A stretch of 64,000 nucleotides of DNA. It comes from an uncultured Paenibacillus sp. GTDB taxonomy: Bacteria; Bacillota; Bacilli; Paenibacillales; Paenibacillaceae. Where the stretch lies: contig CALAWP010000051.1 of the NCBI GenBank assembly GCA_937895345.1, forward strand, positions 62,001-126,000, given 5' to 3'. How positions within the stretch are numbered: position 1 is the stretch's first letter; the number at the start of each line of letters is the position of its first letter. A program made the position numbers and the translations under genes. Shown one piece after another: positions 31,708 through 40,192 of this stretch. The notes below the pieces were generated by a model, which saw only the letters and a program-made list of their open reading frames with translations, ran no database searches and was not told where the DNA came from.

Positions 31708-33417
31708 ATGTACCAAAGGTTATATGGAACAATCGGTAAAATTGCGCTCGCGGCCACGCTGTTGGTCGGCGGCATCGCTGCCGCTTCGGGATCTGCCAGC
31801 GCAGCGGACGCGGCGGCGAAAGGCAGCGTCAAAAACGTCATTCTGATGATCCCGGACGGGATGGGCGTCAGCTATATGACGGCATCGAGAATTTACAAAG
31901 GCGAGGAATTGTCCTTTGAGCGTTACGTCAAAGGCTTGATGAAAACTTACTCGGCTGACACGAACATTACCGATTCGGCGGCGGCCGGCACGGCGATGGC
32001 TACCGGTTACAAAACGAACAACGGCGTCATTGCGGTAACGCCGGACGGCAAGCAGCCGGACTCGATTCTGGACGCGGCCAGAGAGAACGGCAAAGCGACC
32101 GGTCTCGTCGCGACTTCCCGCATCACCCATGCGACGCCGGCCGTCTTTACATCCCACGATCCTAGCCGCGGCAACGAAGTTGCCCTCGCGACGGAATACA
32201 TCGGCAACGTAGACGTCATTCTCGGCGGCGGACGCGACATGTTCCTGCCGCAATCGGAAGGCGGCAATCAGCCGGAGCGCAATCTGGTCGAGGAAGCACA
32301 AGCGGCCGGCTACGAATATTTGACGAACCGCAGCCAAATGGCGAACGTCGACGCCGATAAAATCCTCGGCCTGTTCGCCATGTCCGACCTGAAGTATGAA
32401 ATCGACCGCGATAAAGCCAACGTGCCAAGCCTGGCCGAAATGACGGAGCTGGCCGTCAATACGCTCAGCAAGGACGAGGACGGATTTTTCCTCATGGTGG
32501 AAGGCAGCCAGATCGACTGGGCCGGTCACGCCAACGATCCCGTAGCGGTCATTCATGACGTGCTCGCGTTCGAGGAAGCGGTCGACGTCGCCCTTGAGTT
32601 TGCCAAGAGCAACGACGAGACGCTCGTCGTCATCGTAGGCGACCATGAAACCGGCGGCATGAACGTCGGCAATACGCCGGGCGGCTACCAAGAAAACATC
32701 AACGTACTGAAAAATGCCACAGGCAGCGCCAACGCGGTGCGGGACGCGCTGCTGTCGCAGGCGATCAAGCTGGATATCAGCTCCGCCAAATTGGTAGACG
32801 GCGGCTATTACATGCCGATCAGAGAAATCGTCGAGCAGCTGGACGGCACGCTTTCGTACGACGCCAAGGCGCTGCGGGCGGACGTCGAGCTGAAAGGAGC
32901 GAAGTTCGCCGTGAAGCTTCGCGACAAAGAGGTGGCAGCCGGCTCTAAAGTCTACAATGATGCCGATTTCTTTATCGAGAAGGGGACCGCTTACTTTAAC
33001 GTTGCCGAGATCGCCAAGCTGATCGGCACGCAAGCGGCCATCGGCACGACGACGGATAAGCCGGAAGCTTCGGCCGCCTATTTCGTCGATGTCAAAAAAG
33101 TCGTAGAGCCGATCGTCGGCTTCTCTCTGACGGATGAAGACGTTCAAGCGCTGGCCGGCGTCAACTGGAACAGCGGCACGGCTATTGCGAACGAAGCGGG
33201 CACCGTTATCTCCGCTCATGCGCTGATCAGCTGGGGCTCCCGCAACCATACGGGCGAAGAGGTTCCTCTGTATGCCTTCGGTCAAGGCTCTAACGAATTT
33301 GTCGGCCTGATCGACAACACGGACCTGCCTCGCATTCTCTCCTACCTGATGGGCGTGGAGCTGTTCGACAACGAAGCGGCTTTCATGCAAAAGCTGGAGG
33401 AAAGAAGAAGCAAGTAG
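31708..33417 (+). CDS. phoA: Secreted alkaline phosphatase with inserted stalk-like domain
   Basis: Exported phosphomonoesterase of 569 residues with a signal peptide (cut after ASAADA near residue 34). Catalytic parts are ILMIPDGMG (first metal Asp), TDSAAAGTA with nucleophile Ser90, ITHATPAVF, EGSQIDWAGHAND, and GDHETGG, with the last His ligand in SWGSRNHTGEEVP near the C-terminus. Between the last two, residues about 355-445 form a separate unit (YYMPIREIVEQLDG, FFIEKGTAYFNVAEIAKLIG) resembling the copper-amine-oxidase-N-like repeats common in Paenibacillaceae surface proteins. GAGGAGG precedes the ATG. A Pho box upstream indicates induction by phosphate starvation. Confidence 0.92.
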   Translation: MYQRLYGTIGKIALAATLLVGGIAAASGSASAADAAAKGSVKNVILMIPDGMGVSYMTASRIYKGEELSFERYVKGLMKTYSADTNITDSAAAGTAMATGYKTNNGVIAVTPDGKQPDSILDAARENGKATGLVATSRITHATPAVFTSHDPSRGNEVALATEYIGNVDVILGGGRDMFLPQSEGGNQPERNLVEEAQAAGYEYLTNRSQMANVDADKILGLFAMSDLKYEIDRDKANVPSLAEMTELAVNTLSKDEDGFFLMVEGSQIDWAGHANDPVAVIHDVLAFEEAVDVALEFAKSNDETLVVIVGDHETGGMNVGNTPGGYQENINVLKNATGSANAVRDALLSQAIKLDISSAKLVDGGYYMPIREIVEQLDGTLSYDAKALRADVELKGAKFAVKLRDKEVAAGSKVYNDADFFIEKGTAYFNVAEIAKLIGTQAAIGTTTDKPEASAAYFVDVKKVVEPIVGFSLTDEDVQALAGVNWNSGTAIANEAGTVISAHALISWGSRNHTGEEVPLYAFGQGSNEFVGLIDNTDLPRILSYLMGVELFDNEAAFMQKLEERRSK

Positions 33418-33492
33418 TTGCATTTGAATGAACCTTAATAAGCTGGTTCCATATAAGCTGCGCGACTTCGGTTGCGCGGGAACCGGATTGCG

Positions 33493-33541
33493 AAAAAACG
33501 CCGCCCGCCTGTTCGAATGACAGGAGATGCGGCGTTTTTTT
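33493..33541. terminator. Bidirectional terminator after phoA
   Basis: AAAAAACGCCGC (33493-33504) pairs with GCGGCG and seven T (33529-33541), with an inner CCTGT/ACAGG stem. Confidence 0.88.
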
Positions 33542-33556
33542 GACAGTCAGCAAACC

Positions 33557-34139
33557 TTAGCCGAATCTATAACAATTATCTCTTTCTGCAGGTATATACA
33601 AACACAGATTTTTCAGGTGATCGTGATAATATTCATGGGACAGTACAAGCGCCTGCTCGAATTGGTCGTCGAACACATAGGTCTCTTGCGGGAACGAACG
33701 GTAGTTTCGCATAAAATCATCGAACGTCATTCGATGCACATAATCTTTTCCAAGCGTATACATCTCTAAATTGCTCTCCGATACATCCCAGAAAACATAA
33801 ACGTCCCCCATGAAAGGGGGCTCCTTATTGATTTGATCTTCCGTCATGACAATTGGTCCGCCGATCATGCAATCCCACAGCATATAACCGTATTCCCGCT
33901 TGTAATCGATATATTCCCCCGATGCCTGATCGCAAAAAGCTTCCTCAAACCGTTCTTTTAATCGTTTGGATTCCGTTTTGGATAAACGAGAAAATTTGCC
34001 AGATATCTCTTGAGGCGTAAAGTAACGAAAGAGGGTGTCGAGGCATTGCGAAAAAAGAGAAGTTTGGTTTGATAATATTGGGAGTACTCTGGATCATATT
34101 TATACTGGTCAACTATATATTTTGAACTAAAGTCAAAAA
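33557..34139 (-). pseudogene. AT-rich, frameshifted and 5'-truncated gene of unknown function
   Basis: Minus-strand coding sequence in two frames. The upstream part (about 34139-34057) reads FFDFSSKYIVDQYKYDPEY and on to KLLFF; the downstream part, from about 34056 to the stop at 33557, reads SQCLDTLFRYFTPQEISGKF and continues uninterrupted through MLWDCMIGGPIVMTEDQ to the C-terminus YIPAERDNCYRFG. The frames meet at a run of six A at 34051-34056; one more base would join them. No start codon is visible before the adjacent terminator, so the 5' end is also lost. The stretch is clearly more AT-rich than its neighbours, a sign of transfer. No family was recognised. Confidence 0.55.
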
Positions 34140-34183
34140 AGATCGCAATTTGCCGGCTGTGGAATACGGCCAGGCCAATTGCG
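34135..34183 (-). terminator. Terminator of the VTC/DUF4956/beta-helix operon
   Basis: On the minus strand CGCAATTGGCC (34183-34173) pairs with GGCAAATTGCG (34154-34144) with one mismatch; T-rich sequence follows (34140-34135). Confidence 0.75.
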
Positions 34184-34235
34184 ACTTTGTCGTTGATATC
34201 AGCCTTGCAGGCCTCGGCTCTCCGCGTCCGTCCGC

Positions 34236-36455
34236 TTATTGCGAGGCTCCCGCGTCCAGCGCCGCTCCCGGAACGGCGTCCGCCGGAGGGGCCCCCGGCC
34301 CGCCTTCCGGCATCGCTTGGCCTTGGCCGCCTCTCATGCGGCCGCCGCCACCGCCGGGACCGCCCATTCCGCCTCCGCGCATGCCGCCTCCGCCGGTCGT
34401 GACGCCCGATTCGTTCAGCCAGGTGACGCTGGACGTTATTTCAAAGCCGACCACTTTCGCGCCGCCCGAGTAATCCCCGTCCGCATACAGTCCGTCGACA
34501 ACACTGCCGGTCGAGCTGCCGCCTGAATACAGCGTATAGGATTCGCCTTGCTTCAGCTCCGGCGAGCTGATCAGCACCGCCTGATAGTCTTTGGAAGGCG
34601 CGAACGTCGCCACCGCCTTCCCTTGGCCGTCTTCGAGCCGAACGATGGCGCCGGCCTGCTGCGTTTGCGGGAATGTCATCAGGACGGCGTTCTGGCTCGA
34701 GCTCTCCGACGTTGCCTGCACCATGCCTGCGCTGCCGGCCGCTATCAGGAAGCCTCCGCTCATCTCGAAGCTGCCGTCGTAATCGAGCGATCCGTTGCCG
34801 TTGCCCGTCGGACCGTTGACCAGAACGGTGCCGCCGGTCATCGTAATGGAGCCGTTCGAATCGAGTCCGTCGCCGGCGGCGTCCACATAGACGGTGCCGC
34901 CGTTAATCTCCAGACGGGCGTCGGGATCGGCGCTGAACGAATCCCGGGGCGTTCCGGAGCCCGTATTCGCGTCGTTGCCTCCGGCGACGTTGATGCCGTC
35001 GTCGGTCGCCGCGACCCTAATATCTCCGCCGTTCACCACGACGACCGCGCCTTCGATGCCCTCGTAGCTCTTCGTAATGTCTATGGCACCTCCGGTTATC
35101 GTTACCACGGCATCCGCATGAATGCCGTCGTCGCCGGTCGCAGCCGTCAGTTCTCCGCCCGCAATCGTCACATTGCCGTTGCTGTGCACGGCATCGTCCG
35201 CCGCATCGATGGCGAATGTACCGCCGTTAATTATCAAATCTGCGCCTGCCTTCAACCCCTTGGCGCTGGACGATTCAGCCGCCGTATCGGCTGTCGCAGC
35301 GGAAGCCGGTTCGGAAGCCTCTTCAGATGCATCCGCTGCAGCCTCTCCCGCCGGTGAGCCGGATGGACCGCCGGTTCTGCCCCCAAAGTTGCCTCCCCAG
35401 CCGCTGCCGAAGCCGCCTTCCTCGACGTGCGTTTCGCCGTTTTCGCTGCCGCCGCCGGTCTTCAGTTCAAACGTGCCGCCGTCGATCAGCAATACCGTTT
35501 CCGCCTGTATACCGTCATTCCCCGCCTGAATATCGAAGCTGCCGCCCGCAATCGCGACCCAGCCTTTGTCCGTCTCTTCGGCGTTGGTCGACTTGATGCC
35601 GTCCCCTCCCGCTTCAATCGCAAACGTTCCGTCTTGAATGGCAACCCTGTCCTTCCCTTTGATCGCATCGTCCGCCGCCTTCACTTCCAGAATGCCCGAT
35701 AAGATCTTCAAATCGTCCTTGCTCACAATCCCGTCATCGTAATTCGCTTGCACCGTCAGCTTACCGGTGCCGTTGATCGTCAAATCGGCTTTGCTGAACA
35801 GGGGAGCGTTGGGCTCGTCCGTCGACGCATCCGGGAATACGTACGCGTCCCCGTCCGAGATGCTGTTGACCGTTCCGTCCTGAAGCGTCACCACGACCTT
35901 CCCCGCTTCCTTGATATAGAACGGGGCCCCGTCCGACTTGGACAGCTGCACGCCGTTCAGCACGACATGCACGACGCCGTCATTCTGATTGTCGATCACG
36001 ATCTGCCCATCGTCCAATTGTCCGCTCAGCACATAAGTTCCGGCATCCGTAATAGACACCGTGCCGCCGTTCGCGTACGCCCCGGAGCCCGTCACCTGGG
36101 CGGAGGCTCCATTCAGCGCAATCATCGCGGCGTCGTTCTCGCTCCACGCCGCGTTCAGATCGTGTTCGTCGAAGGATACCAACTCTTCCATCTTCACGCT
36201 TGTCTGCACCGCCTCCGTTGCCGTCTCCAATGGTCCCGCCGCAGCGTTCCCGGCCGCGCCGGCCCCCGGTTCCGTTCCAGCCGCGTTGCTGCATGCGGAT
36301 ATGACCATCACCGCGCTCCATACAACCGCCCACAGCCGCATCCGGCTTCCCGCTTTGCGCCATCCTGATCCGCCGCTCGCCTGCCCGGAATGTCTCCGGC
36401 CTGCCTTTCCGTTCGTTCTGTCCGGCATCATCATTAGTTTACGATTCCTATTCAT
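34236..36455 (-). CDS. Carbohydrate-binding beta-helix lipoprotein (Cthe_2159 / DUF4353 type)
   Basis: Surface lipoprotein of 739 residues. After a basic N-terminus the hydrophobic stretch WAVVWSAVMVISAC ends in the lipobox ISAC. The rest is a long series of short parallel beta-helix turns with recurring GDGI, DDAI and INGGT motifs (GTFAIEAGGDGIKS, IDGGTFELKTGG, ITGGAIDITKSYEGIEG), interrupted by an Ala/Ser/Glu-rich linker at about 395-420, and ends in a Gly-rich tail. Cthe_2159 of this family binds polygalacturonic acid and cellulose. ATG at 36455 follows AAGGAGG. It is the last gene of an operon with DUF4956 and VTC genes, 29 bases after the former. Confidence 0.82.
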   Translation of the reverse strand: MNRNRKLMMMPDRTNGKAGRRHSGQASGGSGWRKAGSRMRLWAVVWSAVMVISACSNAAGTEPGAGAAGNAAAGPLETATEAVQTSVKMEELVSFDEHDLNAAWSENDAAMIALNGASAQVTGSGAYANGGTVSITDAGTYVLSGQLDDGQIVIDNQNDGVVHVVLNGVQLSKSDGAPFYIKEAGKVVVTLQDGTVNSISDGDAYVFPDASTDEPNAPLFSKADLTINGTGKLTVQANYDDGIVSKDDLKILSGILEVKAADDAIKGKDRVAIQDGTFAIEAGGDGIKSTNAEETDKGWVAIAGGSFDIQAGNDGIQAETVLLIDGGTFELKTGGGSENGETHVEEGGFGSGWGGNFGGRTGGPSGSPAGEAAADASEEASEPASAATADTAAESSSAKGLKAGADLIINGGTFAIDAADDAVHSNGNVTIAGGELTAATGDDGIHADAVVTITGGAIDITKSYEGIEGAVVVVNGGDIRVAATDDGINVAGGNDANTGSGTPRDSFSADPDARLEINGGTVYVDAAGDGLDSNGSITMTGGTVLVNGPTGNGNGSLDYDGSFEMSGGFLIAAGSAGMVQATSESSSQNAVLMTFPQTQQAGAIVRLEDGQGKAVATFAPSKDYQAVLISSPELKQGESYTLYSGGSSTGSVVDGLYADGDYSGGAKVVGFEITSSVTWLNESGVTTGGGGMRGGGMGGPGGGGGRMRGGQGQAMPEGGPGAPPADAVPGAALDAGASQ

Positions 36456-36484
36456 ACCTTCATCCTCCTTGTAGATTCTGTGCA

Positions 36485-37174
36485 TTAGTAATCGGCGACC
36501 ACGGTCGGCGCCATCGTCAGCGACAGATCGAGATTGCCGTTGCGGACGCGGATGGCGTCCAGAAACTGCTTCTGATTCAGCGATTGATCGAACGTCACGG
36601 CATAGACCAGCTCGTACAGGCTGCCCAGCTCCGTCGTGCGCACCTTTTTGAGTTCATAGCTGACATCGAACATTTGGAACACTTCCGCAAAAGCTTCCTC
36701 ATAGCCGAGACTTTCCGGAATCGTTACTTTCAGCAGCTTTTGCGACGTTTTCCTCGCGCCGAAGTTGAAACGATTCAGCATATACATCAACGCGCACAAT
36801 ATTAAGGTGAACAGGACGGCATAGCCGAAGGCGCCTACGCCGCAGGCCAGCCCCGCCGCCATCGTAAACAGCACGTACGCAATATCCTTCGGATCGCCCG
36901 GCGCACTGCGGAACCGGATAATCGAGAAGGCGCCCGCCAGACTGAACGCCCGGGCGATATTGCTGCCGATCAGCAAAATAATAATGGCGACGATGACCGG
37001 CAAAATGACCATCGTCAGCGTAAAGTTTGGCGAATAGTTCGCCGTGTTGGTTTTCATATAAGTCAAGCTGATAATGCCGCCCAAGGCGATAGCCACAAAT
37101 ATGGTGACTAGCGCGCTCGCAAAGGTCATCGTTTCGGTGCCGGTTGCCGTCATTTCGGTCAAAAAATCAAACAT
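36485..37174 (-). CDS. DUF4956 membrane protein
   Basis: Protein of 229 residues: three to four hydrophobic helices in the first 125 residues (FASALVTIFVAIALGGIISL, FTLTMVILPVIVAIIILLIG, DIAYVLFTMAAGLACGVGAFGYAVLFTLILCALMYML) with the conserved AFSLAGAFSIIRFRSAPGDPKD loop, then a cytoplasmic ferredoxin-like tail. Function unknown; the family is regularly found next to VTC-domain proteins. ATG at 37174 overlaps the VTC gene by eight bases, so the two are translationally coupled. Confidence 0.85.
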   Translation of the reverse strand: MFDFLTEMTATGTETMTFASALVTIFVAIALGGIISLTYMKTNTANYSPNFTLTMVILPVIVAIIILLIGSNIARAFSLAGAFSIIRFRSAPGDPKDIAYVLFTMAAGLACGVGAFGYAVLFTLILCALMYMLNRFNFGARKTSQKLLKVTIPESLGYEEAFAEVFQMFDVSYELKKVRTTELGSLYELVYAVTFDQSLNQKQFLDAIRVRNGNLDLSLTMAPTVVADY

Positions 37175-37910
37175 AGAGAACACACTCGCTTTCTGTTTCC
37201 TTGTTCTTGATCGTTTGTTTGAACTCGTTGCCGTATTTGGAAAAGCTGGTGCGGTACAAGCGATGCTCGGACAGCAGCCGCGACAGCCATAGCGGAATCG
37301 TATGCTCGGCCTTGATCTCCATCAGCCACCTTCCGTCCGGCACCAGCGGTTCGCCGTGGTCGCCCCGCTCCAGCCTTAAGTCGTGCCGCCGGCTGCGAAT
37401 GTTCGTGTCGAACGTGATGCGCAAATCTCGGCTCTCCTTGCTGAACATCGCCTTCCGCTCGTAAGCCAGATACACTTTGGGCTCCAGCGCATACCGGCGC
37501 AAAACGTATTTGATTTCCTCGATCACCTGCTTGTTCATGTAAGGACGGTAAGCCGGCTCGATGCCGGTTCGGACGAAGTCGTAGGCTTCCTCCAGCCGAA
37601 GGGCCGTTCTTCTTTTGTTCACCAGACCGAACACCTTCTTCTTCAGCTCCAGGTATACTTTCGCATCCCCGTCCGGCACGCCGTACGCCCGAAGCCTCAG
37701 CTTCTCCTTATACTTGGGCTTGGCCAGACTGTTTCGAATCAACGAATCGTGCGCCGTGTCGAAATATAAATTGCTGATCGTATAAAACCCGTGCCGCTTG
37801 TTGTGCTCATCCGGCTCCATGTAGTTCAGCAAGTCGTTATAAAAAGCCCGGTACGCCCGATCATCCAGCAAATATTTGTTTTCGTACCGGTTGAACACTT
37901 CGATCGCCAT
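37167..37910 (-). CDS. VTC-domain protein, putative polyphosphate polymerase
   Basis: Protein of 247 residues with the triphosphate-tunnel fold of the yeast vacuolar transporter chaperone catalytic domain. Basic and acidic tunnel residues occur in expected order: RYENKYLL at the start, YKEKLRLRAYG, KVYLELKKKVFG, VYLAYERKAMF, LRITFDTNIRSR and LMEIKAEH. In yeast this domain makes polyphosphate from ATP; bacterial members of this operon type are little studied. ATG at 37910 has AAAGGAG at a long spacing. First gene of the three-gene operon; AAGGTT repeats lie 70-86 bases upstream. Confidence 0.83.
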   Translation of the reverse strand: MAIEVFNRYENKYLLDDRAYRAFYNDLLNYMEPDEHNKRHGFYTISNLYFDTAHDSLIRNSLAKPKYKEKLRLRAYGVPDGDAKVYLELKKKVFGLVNKRRTALRLEEAYDFVRTGIEPAYRPYMNKQVIEEIKYVLRRYALEPKVYLAYERKAMFSKESRDLRITFDTNIRSRRHDLRLERGDHGEPLVPDGRWLMEIKAEHTIPLWLSRLLSEHRLYRTSFSKYGNEFKQTIKNKETESECVLYV

Positions 37911-37979
37911 ATATCGGTTCGTCTCCTTTCCGCTTATCGTCATGGCTGCGTCGTCTTCATGCTTGTATCTTAGCGGCCG

Positions 37980-37996
37980 AACCTTGAATCAACCTT
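37980..37996 (-). promoter_or_regulatory. AAGGTT-N5-AAGGTT direct repeat upstream of the VTC operon
   Basis: On the minus strand two identical AAGGTT hexamers are 11 bases apart, the arrangement bound by OmpR/PhoB-type response regulators. The same repeat stands in front of the two-component system at 38068-38084 on the other strand. Confidence 0.6.
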
Positions 37997-38067
37997 AAAC
38001 GAATTTACAATTTCATCATAAATGCTCAACCCGTCGATTCGATCATTCGCGTCGCGAGCGGCCGGTT

Positions 38068-38084
38068 AAGGTTATTTAAAGGTT
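38068..38084 (+). promoter_or_regulatory. AAGGTT-N5-AAGGTT direct repeat upstream of the two-component system
   Basis: Identical hexamers with 11-base phasing, 54-70 bases before the response regulator start. A related GGTTAAG follows at 38089-38095. Mirrored by the repeat at 37980-37996. Confidence 0.6.
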
Positions 38085-38137
38085 GGCAGGTTAAGATGAA
38101 ACTATATCGAAAACTTGGAAACAGAGGATGGCCGCCT

Positions 38138-38815
38138 ATGAGAATATTAATCGTGGAAGACGAGCTTCATCTCGCCGAAGCCTTGACCCAAATCTTGAAA
38201 AAGCAGCATTATTCCGTAGATGCCGTACACGACGGCCGCTCCGGGCTGGACTATGCGCTCAGCGGCATTTACGATTTGCTGCTGCTCGACATTATGATGC
38301 CGGAAATGGACGGGATCAGCGTCTTGAGGGAGCTTCGGAAGGAAGGCGTATCGACGCCGGTCATCTTGTTGACGGCCAAGGGCGAGCTGCCAGACAAGGT
38401 CGCCGGTCTCGACGGCGGTGCCGACGACTACATTGCAAAGCCGTTTCAGACGGAGGAGCTGCTGGCCCGCATACGTGCGGCGTTAAGGCGCAAGGGTGAG
38501 ATCGTTCCGGAGGACGCCCTAACGTACGGCGACATCGAGCTGAATCTGTCGCAGCTGAAGCTGACGGCGGGCGGCAAGGAAATGAAGCTGAATTTGAAGG
38601 AAAGCGAGCTGCTCGAGCTGCTGATGACCCGCAAGCAGGCCGTCACGTCGAAGGAACAGATTATCGAGAAGCTGTGGGGATTCGATTCGGACGTCGAATA
38701 CAACAACGTGGAAGTATACGTCTCCTTTTTGCGCAAAAAGCTGGCGTTTCTGAATTCCGTGGTGAAGATAACCACCATACGCGGCGCAGGCTACGTCCTG
38801 GAGGCGGGCAAATGA
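38138..38815 (+). CDS. OmpR-family response regulator
   Basis: Protein of 225 residues: receiver (1-120) with phospho-acceptor Asp51 in LLLDIMMPEMDG, acidic pair ED at 7-8 and Lys in DDYIAKPF; winged-helix output (about 128-222) with NLKESELLELLMTRKQAVTSKE and the recognition helix VEYNNVEVYVSFLRKKL. ATG at 38138 follows GAGGATGG. It overlaps the kinase gene by ATGA. The AAGGTT repeats on both sides of the divergent gap suggest it controls itself and the VTC operon. Confidence 0.93.
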   Translation: MRILIVEDELHLAEALTQILKKQHYSVDAVHDGRSGLDYALSGIYDLLLLDIMMPEMDGISVLRELRKEGVSTPVILLTAKGELPDKVAGLDGGADDYIAKPFQTEELLARIRAALRRKGEIVPEDALTYGDIELNLSQLKLTAGGKEMKLNLKESELLELLMTRKQAVTSKEQIIEKLWGFDSDVEYNNVEVYVSFLRKKLAFLNSVVKITTIRGAGYVLEAGK

Positions 38816-40137
38816 TGTTTCGGCAGCTGAAAAACCGGTTTCTCCTGTTGAATCTCGTCATCATTTCGCTGACGATGCTGGCGGCGTTTGTCACGATCTA
38901 CCTTATAACTTATCGGGACGTGCAGCACGACATCGGCATGGAGCTTCGCAAAATGGCGGACGCCTACCGTCATGACATCGACGGCCCGCCGCGCGGCGGC
39001 AGAGGGATCGGGCAGCCGCTGCCTTTTCCAAACTTGCCGATGGACGGCGCGCCGATGCAAGACATGCCTGCCGGCAACGATCCGATGCCAAAGGGCGGGT
39101 CGGAGAGCCGCTCGGTATCCTTTATGCTGCAGACGGACAGCGAAGGGCGCCTGACGGACAGCGAGTCCCGCTTTGAGATGGACGATGAATTTTTTGCTTT
39201 GGCTCTGGACGAAGTGCAGGCAAGGGGCAAAGACTCGGGCCAATTCAGCCTGGGCGGCACCGATTGGGCCTATTCCGCCCAGCCGGCCTCCTCCGGAGGA
39301 CAGCTATACGTCTTTCTCGACGTGACGGCCCGCCAAGGCATTTTGACCAAGCTGATCTATACCTTTACCGCCGTTGCGCTCGTTATGCTCATCATCATCT
39401 ATTTCATCAGCCGTTTCTTCTCAAACCGCGCGATCGCGCCGGTGAAGGAAGCGTTCGAGAAGCAAAAGCAATTTATCGCCGACGCTTCCCACGAATTGAA
39501 GACGCCGCTGGCCGTAATCCGGACGAACACGGACGTGCTGCTCGCCAACCGGGACGAAACGGTCGGCAGCCAGGCGAAATGGCTCGGCTATATTAAGCAG
39601 GAAACCGAACGGATGAACAAGCTGACCAGCGATCTGCTCTATCTGACCGAATTGGAAGGAGCGCGCAGCTCCATGCTGTTTGCCAAGTTCGATTTGAGCG
39701 AAGCCGTCGAGACGATTATCTTGACGATGGAGGCCGTTATTTATGAAAAGCAGCTGCAGTTGAGCTGCGAGATCGAGCCGGAGTTGAACGTGACGGGGAA
39801 TCGGGAGCAAATCAAGCAGGTCGTCGTCATTTTGCTGGACAATGCGGTGAAATATGCGAACGCCAAAGGCTCGGTGACGATTTCGCTTAAGAAGCAGCAT
39901 CAAGACGCGGTGCTCTCGGTCGCCAATACGGGGGACGGCATAGCGCCGGAGCATCTGGGCTGCATCTTCGACCGATTGTACCGGACCGATGCATCCCGGT
40001 CGCGCAAGCAGGGCGGTTACGGTCTCGGACTCGCCATCGCCAAATCGATCGTCGAGCAGCACAAGGGCAAGCTGTATGCCCGAAGCGCGGTCGGGGATTC
40101 GGCAACTTTTTATATGCACCTTGTTCATACGCCGTAG
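38812..40137 (+). CDS. Sensor histidine kinase
   Basis: Membrane kinase of 441 residues. Two helices (about 10-33 and 181-202) enclose an extracytoplasmic region with a Pro/Gly/Met-rich stretch (about 59-95) and an acidic part, which may sense a metal or polymer. The cytoplasmic part has DHp with His227 in DASHELKTPL and a complete ATPase: VILLDNAVKYA (N box), NTGDGIAPEH (G1) and GGYGLGLAI (G2). The start codon overlaps the response regulator stop. Partner is that regulator; the VTC operon is the likely target. Confidence 0.9.
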   Translation: MMFRQLKNRFLLLNLVIISLTMLAAFVTIYLITYRDVQHDIGMELRKMADAYRHDIDGPPRGGRGIGQPLPFPNLPMDGAPMQDMPAGNDPMPKGGSESRSVSFMLQTDSEGRLTDSESRFEMDDEFFALALDEVQARGKDSGQFSLGGTDWAYSAQPASSGGQLYVFLDVTARQGILTKLIYTFTAVALVMLIIIYFISRFFSNRAIAPVKEAFEKQKQFIADASHELKTPLAVIRTNTDVLLANRDETVGSQAKWLGYIKQETERMNKLTSDLLYLTELEGARSSMLFAKFDLSEAVETIILTMEAVIYEKQLQLSCEIEPELNVTGNREQIKQVVVILLDNAVKYANAKGSVTISLKKQHQDAVLSVANTGDGIAPEHLGCIFDRLYRTDASRSRKQGGYGLGLAIAKSIVEQHKGKLYARSAVGDSATFYMHLVHTP

Positions 40138-40192
40138 AATTCGCACGAGGGCATTCAGACAGCACTTTTGCCAATCGCATGGAGTCGGACGG

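Noticed and set aside
31720..33423. Long minus-strand reading frame (567 codons)
   Set aside because: It is the shadow of the phoA gene; the plus strand has the signal peptide, catalytic motifs and ribosome binding site.
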